From Candidatus Flexifilum affinis (GTDB lineage Bacteria; Chloroflexota; Anaerolineae; Aggregatilineales; Phototrophicaceae), in NCBI GenBank assembly GCA_016713325.1, contig JADJPJ010000087.1, positions 186,001-250,000 on the forward strand: DNA of 64,000 nucleotides, given 5' to 3'. How positions within the stretch are numbered: position 1 is the stretch's first letter; the number at the start of each line of letters is the position of its first letter. Shown piece after piece: positions 56,651 to 64,000 of this stretch. The position numbers were made by a program, and so were the translations under genes. The notes under the pieces were generated by a model. That model saw nothing but the letters and a program-made list of their open reading frames with translations. It ran no database searches and was not told where the DNA came from.

Positions 56651-57623
56651 TTATTCGCCCACCCCGTATGACACCCAGAACTTCGTCGATCGGAAGACGA
56701 TCACCGTCAATACGCCGATGATGAACAGCAGTACCCACGCCATGGCCGATGCATATCCCATCTCGTGGTATGTCCATCCCTGGATATACATATGTAGGGT
56801 ATAGAACAGGGTGGAGTTGAGCACGCCGCCTCTGCCGCCGCCGATGATGTAGGCCTGAGTGAACGCCTGGAAGGCGGAGATGAGCTGAATCACCAGGTTG
56901 AACAGAATCACCGGCGAGAGCAAGGGGATGGTGATGGCGAAGAACTGCCGCACCTTGGTCCCGCCGTCCACACTCGCCGCATCGTAGTAGTCCTGTGGGA
57001 TCTGCTTCAGCCCTGCGAGGAAGATAATCATCGACGAGCCGAACTGCCACACCGAGAGCAGAATAAGCACGCCGAGCGAGGTAGTTGGGGTTGGTGATCC
57101 AGCCGGGGAGATCGGTAAAGCCAAGACCCGCCAGCACGCCGTTCAGTAATCCCTCTCTCTCGAACAACTTTCTCCACAACACGGCGATTGCAACCGAGCC
57201 GCCGAGGAGCGTGGGGATGTAGTACACGGCGCGGTAGAAGGGCACCCCCCGCAGTTTCTGGTTCAACAGTACTGCGATGCCGAGTGCGAAGACCAGCTTC
57301 AACGGCACCGAAACGAACACATAAGTAAACGTAACGGACAGCGACTTCATGTAGTACGGATCCACACGCATCACTTCGCCTGTGGATGCGGTAAACTCGG
57401 AGATCCCGAATACCGAACCGAACATTCTCATATAGTTGCCAAGCCCAATAAACTGCGTCGCATTGGGCTGTGTGAAGTCATAGTCTGTGAAGCTGAGCAG
57501 CAGCGAATAGGCCATTGGATAGAGCGTCAGGATGAGGAAACCCACAAGCCACGGCATAAGAAACATATAGGCGACGGCGTTGCGCCTGAGAAATGGGATG
57601 ATACCGGACATGCTAAGCACCAA
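56651..57623 (-). CDS. sugar ABC transporter permease (MalF-type), one frameshift
   Basis: Two frames join at about 57085. The first runs MSGIIPFLRRNAVAYMFL through GWITNPNY; the second resumes TSLGVLILLSVWQFGSS, contains the EAA loop (DYYDAASVDGGTKVRQFF) and ends YGVGE at 56651. Six membrane helices result, ~323 residues. The start may be TTG 57623 or GTG 57620 after AAGGAAG, or ATG 57611. It is the first gene of the transporter operon, close to the LacI gene upstream on the same strand. Confidence 0.85.
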
Positions 57624-57706
57624 AGAACTTCCTTTAGTCTCGTTATGTGGGCATTCAGAGGCCGTCAGAGAGGTCGTCCCAGCGGATGCCGGGTCGTTCG
57701 TGAGGT

Positions 57707-58741
57707 CTATCCTTTCTCCGGCGAGTAAACCGGTCCTGTGGACTCCCGAACAATCAGCTCCACCTGTGCTGTTGTCACCTGCTGAGGGAGATCGGGCTCT
57801 GCGAAGCGCTTGAGCAGCAGTCGAACCGCATCGCGACCACTTTCTTCTGCTTTCCCCGAAACTGTCGTCAGGCGCGGCGATGTGTAATTGGCAAATGGGA
57901 TGTCGTCAAAGCTGGCAACGGAAAGATCGCCGGGAACCGATAGCCCCAGATCGTTGGCGGCACGTATTGCCGCAATGGCGAGCATATCGTTGATCACCAG
58001 CATCGCTGTGGGCCGGTCTGCACGGTTGAGGAGGGCGTAGGCCGCCTGATAGGCCTCTTCCAGCGATTCGCCGCAGTGGGCTTCGAAAGCCTTGTTTGTG
58101 GACAGTCCCGCGTCTGCCATTACTTCGCGGTAGGTAAGCAGGCGATCAAACCCCTGCACTTCCCGGGCAATACCATAGACAAATCCGATTCGTCGGTGTC
58201 CCAGCCCAAGCAGATGATCCAACAGGGCGCGTGTTCCGCTGTCATACGCGTGCACAACGTGGTCGAACTCAGCCCTGGCCGCCGTGATTTCGACCACTGG
58301 TCGACCCGCCTTGCGCAGGTAGTCGGTCAGTCTGGGTAGGAGATATTTGGCGGCTGCCAGCAGGATGAATCCGTCGACAGGCTGGCGCGTCAGTTCACGA
58401 AGGGTGTTTGCTTCCTGCCGGAGGTCCAGAGGATGATTAGTCAGATGCAGGCTGTACCCGGCTTCCTGAAGTCCTTCGGAGATGCCCGAGAGGATTTGCC
58501 AGAAAAACGGATTCTGGATGACGGGGATGATCACGCCGACGATGTTTGTGCTTCCCGACCGCAGGGATTGTGCCCGCGCATCCGGTTCATAACCGAGTTC
58601 TGCGATAGCCGCCATCACCCGCAGGCGCGTTTCATCCGAAATCGGAATTTTCAGTTGGGTCTGGTCGTTCAGCACATAAGAGACGGTAGAGCGAGATACC
58701 CCGGCCCTGAGTGCAACGTCTTTTTGTGTAGGTCGTTTCAT
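57707..58741 (-). CDS. LacI-family transcription regulator
   Basis: The 344-residue protein is intact. The N-terminal HTH is TQKDVALRAGVSRSTVSYV, with the hinge helix around DARAQSLRSGSTN. The sugar-binding core has VGVIIPVIQNPFF and LSVASFDDIPFANYTSPRLT. It lies directly upstream of the transporter operon on the same strand and probably represses it and the neighbouring glycosidases until the sugar is present. A near-palindrome sits 32 bp before its own start. Confidence 0.9.
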   Translation of the reverse strand: MKRPTQKDVALRAGVSRSTVSYVLNDQTQLKIPISDETRLRVMAAIAELGYEPDARAQSLRSGSTNIVGVIIPVIQNPFFWQILSGISEGLQEAGYSLHLTNHPLDLRQEANTLRELTRQPVDGFILLAAAKYLLPRLTDYLRKAGRPVVEITAARAEFDHVVHAYDSGTRALLDHLLGLGHRRIGFVYGIAREVQGFDRLLTYREVMADAGLSTNKAFEAHCGESLEEAYQAAYALLNRADRPTAMLVINDMLAIAAIRAANDLGLSVPGDLSVASFDDIPFANYTSPRLTTVSGKAEESGRDAVRLLLKRFAEPDLPQQVTTAQVELIVRESTGPVYSPEKG

Positions 58742-58772
58742 AAATTCGATTTACTGATATAGTTACTGTATC

Positions 58773-58786
58773 GTGTCAATTGGCAC
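58773..58786. promoter_or_regulatory. candidate LacI-type operator overlapping a -35 box
   Basis: GTGTCAATTGGCAC is a 14-bp palindrome with one mismatched pair (16 bp counting flanking C and G). On the minus strand its centre contains TTGACA, a perfect -35 hexamer for the regulator gene, so binding would block RNA polymerase. Autoregulation is inferred. Confidence 0.45.
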
Positions 58787-58899
58787 GTGTGAATTCCAGT
58801 GTATAGTCAGTTTTGAAGTACGTCAAGTTATTTGAGCAAGGGGTGGTATGAAAAGACGCTTATGGGAAACAGGTGTGACTTACGAGTAGTGCTGCGGCC

Positions 58900-59773
58900 T
58901 CAAACAGTCTCGACGGCAGAGCCGGCCTCCCGCAGCGGGATGAAATACGGCCGCTCATTCGGGGATGGGTTGGGACGATGGTAAGCCAGCTTCAACTGAC
59001 CCTCGAAGGTGCGGAACACCCTGCAATGGCCTCCGCCACCGGCAGACAGCGGCTCTGCCACGTGCTGCCAGGGGCCGAGAAGGTCACCGGAAGTCGATTT
59101 TGCGACCCCAACGGAGTAATCACCGTTGCTGAAACTGGACCACAGCATGATCAGCTCGCCGTTTTCCAGTCGATGCAGCCAGGGACCGTCGGTCACATAG
59201 CCTTTTCTGCCCTTCGAGTTGATCTCGTGGGACCAGGGGCTTCGGAAGCACGGAACAAGAGATGGGGTGCCCGACACCAGATGTCAGATCATCGCTCAGG
59301 CGCAGGGCGCAGATCTCGCCATTCCCGACCTGCACCCATTCGTGACAGAAGACGATCCAGGGTTGGTTCTTATCATCCACGAAGAAAGTCCCATCCAGGC
59401 ATTCCCAATCGCGCACGGTGACTGGCCCATCGCTGATTGGCGAGAACGGGCCTTGCGGCCCATCGGCTGCGAGGATCTGTGTTCCCCGGCAGACGCCCTC
59501 GGCCTTGAAGGAGGCGAACATGTAGTAGCGCCCGTGATAGACGTGCACTTCCGGAGCCCAGAAGTTGCGATCGGCCCAGAATCCCAACGGAGGCCGAAAG
59601 GCGGGGAATGGACCTTGCCAGTTTTGCAGATCGGGACTTGTGTAGTAGTCGAGGCCCGACGCAGAAGGCGTCCAGGCTTGCGGGCCAGTTGTGCCATACA
59701 GGTAGTACTGGCTCTCTGCTACGACCGGGAGCACGAAGGGATCGCGGATGTGGATATCGCTGGTGTTCAGCAT
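58900..59773 (-). CDS. GH43-family glycosidase, frameshifted
   Basis: From ATG 59773 the protein begins MLNTSDIHIRDPFVLPV, with the catalytic-base Asp in IRDPF. RNFWAPEVHVYHGRYYMF and WECLDGTFFVDDKNQPWIVF carry the other conserved positions, the latter with the pK-modulating Asp or acid region of the five-blade propeller. Two one-base shifts at 59235-59275 separate this from the C-terminal frame (HEINSKGRKGYVTDGPWL, IMLWSSFSNGDYSVGVAKS, QLKLAYHRPN). Joined length is ~290 residues. There is no signal peptide, so it is intracellular. Likely an arabinosidase or galactosidase acting on imported pectin fragments. Confidence 0.75.
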
Positions 59774-60130
59774 AATACGCTCCCGGAAAAACGCATTGAA
59801 AAAAGAGATCGAGATTCTACTCGGATTGTCTGGGTCTACCCTAGTACAGCGCCAAGATGAGAATGACGAAGTTGGGCGGGGCAACGTCTCCGCCCACCAT
59901 TCCCGGGCGGACACGCTGGTCCGCCCCTACGCCATCAACCCGTCAAGATGAACCTGGCTCGTGTACCAGTCCGTCTGTCCTGACCATAGCAGAATGTTCT
60001 CAGGTCCTTGCTCTGGGTCCATGGGCCGAGAAAGACTGATCGTGGCCTCTGTCTGGCCAAGATATGCAGGACAGGGCACAATCCGCGACAAACTGCTGAA
60101 AACAATCATACCGCGCCCACGAGGGAAACT

Positions 60131-62779
60131 GTGAAAATACGCCATCTCAAGACAAACCACGTCGTCAATCCTCTGGGATTTGCGATAGACGAGCCTACAT
60201 TCTCCTGGATCGTTGAAGATACCCACGATACGGTGCAGACGGCTGCACAGGTCGTGGTCAGCCTCGACAACAGTTTCGAGACGGTCATCTTCGATAGTGG
60301 CAAAGTCGATGGCAGCGTCGTCGACAGTGTGGCCTATCGCCCGCCTATCGTGCTCAAACCGCGTACCCGCCATTTCTGGAAGGTCCGCGTATGGGGCGAG
60401 ACGGAGAACGCGGAGAGCGACCTCGCCTGGTTCGAGACGGGGAAGATGGATGAGCTCTGGCAGGCGGAGTGGATCACCCCGGACGTTGATGACAAAGGGC
60501 TGCATCCTATTCTGTATCGGCACTTCGACCTTCCGGCGCGGGCTGTCCAGGCGAGGGCATATGTGTGTGGGCTTGGGCTCTACCACTTCGAGCTCAATGG
60601 CGAGAAGGTCGGTGACGAAGTCCTGACTCCCTACTGCAACGCTTATGACCAGTGGATCCAGTACCAGACGTTTGACATCACCGACTCGCTGAAGGCCGGT
60701 CAGAATTTCGTGTCCTTCATGCTGGGCAACGGTTGGTACAAGGGAAGATACGGCGCGAACGGAGGGGCTGTCGACGTCTATGGCGATCGGTTTGCCCTGA
60801 TCTGCGAGATGCGGATCACGCTGGCGAACGGGAGCGAAGTGGTTATTCCCTCGGACCGAACCTGGAAAGCGCAGCCGTCCCCGGTGATCGAGAGCAGCAT
60901 CTTTGATGGGGAGCACTACGATGCCCGAATTCCGAAAACCGTGCCCGCGCCGGGCAACCCGTCTGGCGTTATCCTGATAGACATCGACAAACAACGTCTG
61001 GAGGCGAGAAGATCGCTGCCCGTGCGGATCATCGAAGAGATCGCACCCCTCACCGTGATTCACACCCCAGCGGGGGAGACGGTGCTCGATGTGGGACAGA
61101 ACATGACCGGCTGGATTCGCTTCCGGACGAGCGCTCCGGAAGGAACCCGCATTCAACTCCAGTTCGGCGAAGTGCTGCAAGGGGGCAACTTTTTCCGCGA
61201 CAATCTGCGCACTGCCCGGGCGGAATACGTCTACATCGCCGACGGCAAGGAAGCCATCGTCGAGCCGTATTTCACATTTTTTGGCTTCCGGTATGTCAAA
61301 GTCTCGGGTTGGACGGGCGATCTGGACATCCAAGACTTCACCGCTTGCGTGGTGTATTCCCAGATGGACGTCATTGGCGAGATCGAGACGTCAAACGAGA
61401 AGGTGAACCAGCTCTTCCGAAATATCATGTGGGGCCAGAAGGGCAATTTCCTGGACATCCCGACGGACTGCCCACAGCGCGACGAGCGCCTGGGGTGGAC
61501 GGGCGACATTCAGATGTTCTCTGGAACCGCCTGCTTCAACATGGACTCCAGCGCGTTCCTGTCCAGATTCGCCTACGACCTGGCAAAGGAGCAGGCGAAG
61601 CTCGATGGGATGGTGCCTCACATCGTGCCGATGGCCAATCTGCCACGTGGCGGCTCCAGCGCCTGGGGGGATGCTGCCACGGTCGTTCCGTGGACCGTCT
61701 ATGAACACTCCGGCGACATCGCCATTCTGGAAGCGCAGTTCGAGAGCATGCGTGCCTGGGTCGACTATATACGCCGGGTCGATGAATCGTCTGGTGGCCG
61801 GCGTCTGTGGACTGAAGGAGCGCACTTTGGGGATTGGCTGGCGCTGGATGGTGACGATCCGGCTTCCCGCAAAGGGGGCACGCCTGAGGATTTCATCGCG
61901 TCGGCGTTTTACTGCTATTCGACGCGTCTGGTGGCCAGATCTGCCGCCGTGTTAGGCAGGGCTGAACTCGCTGAGTCCTATGGCCGCCTGTCCGAAGAGG
62001 TGAAGGCCGCCATTCAGCGCGAATACTTCACGGCGACTGGCAGGCTGGCCGTGCCGACTCAGACGGGATATGTTCTGGCACTCTATATGGACCTTGTGCC
62101 GGACGAGCATCGAGAACGCGTGAAGAAGGATCTGATTGCCAGGCTCAACAAAGACAAGGCGCATCTGCGCACCGGGTTTGTCGGAACCCCCTATCTTTGC
62201 CGGGTGCTCTCCAACAACGGCGCGAATGACCTGGCCTACCGACTGCTGCTCAACGAGGATTATCCCTCCTGGTTGTACGCGGTCAATCTGGGCGCGACAA
62301 CCATCTGGGAGCGCTGGAATTCCCTGAACCCCGATGGCTCGATCAGCTCAACGAGCATGAACTCACTCAATCACTACGCCTATGGCTCGATTGCCGAGTG
62401 GATGTACCGCGACATGTGTGGCTTGAACCCGTCATCAGGCGATGATGCAATCACTGGTTTTCGTCATGCGCGGATCGAGCCAAAGCCTGACCGATCGCTC
62501 CAGTGGGCGAGGGCGTGCTGCCGCACCGCCGCCGGCCTCTACGAAAGCGGCTGGCGAATTGATGACACGGGCCATGTCACCCTTGACGTCGTCATTCCGT
62601 TCAACGCTTCTGCCACGGTAATCCTGACCGACGTCCTTGAAGGCCAGGTTCTGGTCGATGGCGTAGCGCCGGGCGACAATGCGCAGGGTGGAGAACGTCA
62701 GAAATTTCGTCTCGGAGCAAGAACCTACAGGATTGAGTACACGCTTCGAGAAGAAATTCGCGCGACCTCGGGGAGCTGA
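60131..62779 (+). CDS. GH78 alpha-L-rhamnosidase
   Basis: The GTG at 60131 follows GAGGG and is preferred to open upstream sequence. The product is ~882 residues and intact. Domain order fits GH78: an N-terminal beta-domain (PTFSWIVEDTHDTVQTAAQ), a Bac_rhamnosid_N segment (NGWYKGRYG), then the (alpha/alpha)6 catalytic barrel with DCPQRDERLGWTGD, carrying the acidic residues, and SWLYAVNLGATTIWERWNS. There is no signal peptide, so it is cytoplasmic. It releases L-rhamnose from oligosaccharides brought in by the neighbouring transporter. Divergent from the GH43 gene. Confidence 0.9.
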   Translation: MKIRHLKTNHVVNPLGFAIDEPTFSWIVEDTHDTVQTAAQVVVSLDNSFETVIFDSGKVDGSVVDSVAYRPPIVLKPRTRHFWKVRVWGETENAESDLAWFETGKMDELWQAEWITPDVDDKGLHPILYRHFDLPARAVQARAYVCGLGLYHFELNGEKVGDEVLTPYCNAYDQWIQYQTFDITDSLKAGQNFVSFMLGNGWYKGRYGANGGAVDVYGDRFALICEMRITLANGSEVVIPSDRTWKAQPSPVIESSIFDGEHYDARIPKTVPAPGNPSGVILIDIDKQRLEARRSLPVRIIEEIAPLTVIHTPAGETVLDVGQNMTGWIRFRTSAPEGTRIQLQFGEVLQGGNFFRDNLRTARAEYVYIADGKEAIVEPYFTFFGFRYVKVSGWTGDLDIQDFTACVVYSQMDVIGEIETSNEKVNQLFRNIMWGQKGNFLDIPTDCPQRDERLGWTGDIQMFSGTACFNMDSSAFLSRFAYDLAKEQAKLDGMVPHIVPMANLPRGGSSAWGDAATVVPWTVYEHSGDIAILEAQFESMRAWVDYIRRVDESSGGRRLWTEGAHFGDWLALDGDDPASRKGGTPEDFIASAFYCYSTRLVARSAAVLGRAELAESYGRLSEEVKAAIQREYFTATGRLAVPTQTGYVLALYMDLVPDEHRERVKKDLIARLNKDKAHLRTGFVGTPYLCRVLSNNGANDLAYRLLLNEDYPSWLYAVNLGATTIWERWNSLNPDGSISSTSMNSLNHYAYGSIAEWMYRDMCGLNPSSGDDAITGFRHARIEPKPDRSLQWARACCRTAAGLYESGWRIDDTGHVTLDVVIPFNASATVILTDVLEGQVLVDGVAPGDNAQGGERQKFRLGARTYRIEYTLREEIRATSGS

Positions 62780-62945
62780 TTATCGCCTGAGCGAACGCGC
62801 AGGTGCAAGCGATCGCGCGACAGACCAGGAAGCAGGCTGCGCGCCAATCGCAGATGCCTGACCCCATGGCCGGGCTTTCGCGTATGGAACTGAATCCACA
62901 TTGTGCTTGGCGCAGTCTCATCAGGATGGGTCACACGACGGTTCT

Positions 62946-63473
62946 CTAACAGGGTGACTGCGTGCCTGCCGGACGGAGTGTCGCGATTGATGGGTCGCGC
63001 ACGCCGTTCAGTTGATACGAGTCTCGTGCGATCCAGCCCACGTAGCGCGTTTGCGCCGACTCCACGTAAATCACGTTCAGCCAGTGATATCCGTCGGCCT
63101 CGACCTCTGACGAGCCGGGTACCAGCAGAACCTCGACCTGATTCGGCACTCGGAACACCTGTGTGGCCCCTGCACTCGGGGCAGAACGCAGACTCAGTTT
63201 GTTGTCGGATCTTGCGCCGGAATAGGTGGTATAGACCGGGCAGAGCGCACCCAGAATTGGTACGCTGGTCACTGAAACACCGATCGTCGGCAGGTTCGGT
63301 ATGGGCAACAATGTCGGAGTCGCGGCAGTCGTCGGGGGGGTGACACTGGTGATGAGGGCAGGAGAAGCCTGCAGGCTCGGCGGAGGGGATGGGATCATCG
63401 TTGGAGGAGACGATGTCAGATTGCAGGCTGCAACCGCCAAAACGGTGAGAAGAATCAGCCAGATGCGCCGCAT
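62946..63473 (-). CDS. SH3-domain lipoprotein
   Basis: The 175-residue protein has a lipoprotein signal peptide, MRRIWLILLTVLAVAAC, with the lipid-bearing Cys at residue 17. A Pro/Thr/Ser-rich linker (PPTMIPSPPPSLQASP) follows. Then comes a bacterial SH3-like domain: LSLRSAPSAGATQVF, VEVLLVPGSSEVEADGYHWL and YVGWIARDSY. Such lipoproteins are common in Chloroflexota and probably bind cell-envelope material. It is convergent with the rhamnosidase gene. Confidence 0.8.
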   Translation of the reverse strand: MRRIWLILLTVLAVAACNLTSSPPTMIPSPPPSLQASPALITSVTPPTTAATPTLLPIPNLPTIGVSVTSVPILGALCPVYTTYSGARSDNKLSLRSAPSAGATQVFRVPNQVEVLLVPGSSEVEADGYHWLNVIYVESAQTRYVGWIARDSYQLNGVRDPSIATLRPAGTQSPC

Positions 63474-64000
63474 GGTCTTGCTCCTACATTTGGCGGCCGA
63501 GTGGATGGTGGCCCTCAGCTGCGGTCGATCTTGCCCATGTTTCAGCTCTTCGTGATGTCGTCATGAGTTGAGGGTTACCCCTACGTCCATTATATCGATA
63601 GCGGCTTTTTCACATCGCTTCATCCCCCAAATGCCGGTGTAGATCAACCGCAATACACGACCTTTACCGTCCTGATTTTGATTCGCTGTTTCACCACAGG
63701 CACGCGGTTCGCGTTTCACTTCTGGCTCGGGGCCGCCGGCCAGCGCCCATCTGCACTCCGCCACCATGCTCGAACAGGAGCACCTGACCGATCATCAGTC
63801 ATCCGCGCGATGATCGCTCAGATGCCTTCGATGGAGTTGTCGCGTAGGCCAGAACCTTTCGCGGGTGCCCAATTCTTCTGCTCTGCTGGATTGTGACATC
63901 TATCACTAACAGCTTGCTGCGTCAAATCCTATACTTGGGATTGGAGCGATAGGCTATCTCTCCGCGCAGCATGGGCCTTTATGACTGCTCTGTCTCGGCA
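63474..64000. other. right-edge stretch without a convincing gene
   Basis: In these 527 bp the open frames on both strands have random-like composition and no ribosome binding sites. No hairpin, repeat or partial gene could be supported up to the window edge. Confidence 0.4.

Noticed and set aside
59927..61333. 468-codon open frame on the minus strand opposite the rhamnosidase
   Set aside because: It is antisense to an intact GH78 gene with clear motifs. High-GC third positions keep the opposite frame open; its translation has no family features.

Overview
The window looks like a draft assembly piece from a Chloroflexota (Anaerolineae-like) bacterium. The clues are tandem replication-relaxation proteins, several 7TM/HisKA_2 kinases, a large serine recombinase, two DarA/PstA-like c-di-AMP receptors, and a sulfur/pectin gene content on a moderately GC-rich background. 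The taxon is an inference; no rRNA or tRNA was seen. Single-base frameshifts recur in unrelated genes, often at short homopolymers, and a 31-G tract sits at 44350-44380. Many broken genes are therefore probably sequence errors, not real decay.

Layout. (1) 1-10.5 kb is a plasmid/ICE-like module on the minus strand. It holds a DNA methyltransferase cut by the left edge, a DUF2958 protein, two replication-relaxation proteins, a conjugation-type ATPase split by an in-frame TGA, a partition operon (RHH protein, ParA, repeat-bearing RHH partner) and an AEP-CHC2 primase. (2) 10.9-20 kb is a tandem array of HisKA_2 sensor kinases and receiver proteins. (3) 20.8-25.8 kb is a second mobile block with a serine recombinase, a RepA-like AAA ATPase, a wHTH protein and hypothetical genes.

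(4) 26.0-35.3 kb is the most unusual part. It is a type III-like restriction-modification pair (mod at 26029, res at 32720) in which mod and res are separated by four accessory genes. Between these genes lie copies of a chimeric module made of the first 189 bp of res joined in frame to the last ~100 bp of mod. The last cargo gene (AlbA_2/Schlafen-like) carries an IS630 element that can be excised on paper at its TA duplication to restore the reading frame. This looks like a growing cassette array inside an RM locus.

(5) 35.6-44.1 kb is a divergent sulfur-type respiratory locus. On the minus strand are ArsR, a nine-heme cytochrome and a Rieske-like protein. On the plus strand are a triheme cytochrome, two YeeE/YedE half-transporters, a Tat-exported molybdopterin oxidoreductase, a four-cluster ferredoxin and an NrfD/PsrC membrane anchor. 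(6) 44.6-52.6 kb carries a PAS-GAF-HisKA_3 kinase, a CheB-CheR-PAS fusion, two c-di-AMP-receptor-like proteins and small proteins of unknown function. (7) 52.7-62.8 kb is a pectin/rhamnose utilisation locus: altronate dehydratase, a CUT1 sugar ABC transporter, a LacI regulator, a GH43 enzyme and a GH78 alpha-L-rhamnosidase. An SH3-domain lipoprotein follows. A dispersed intergenic repeat, in most copies ending in a strong terminator hairpin, occurs at about 20.5, 35.5, 44.5, 49.7 and 50.6 kb.
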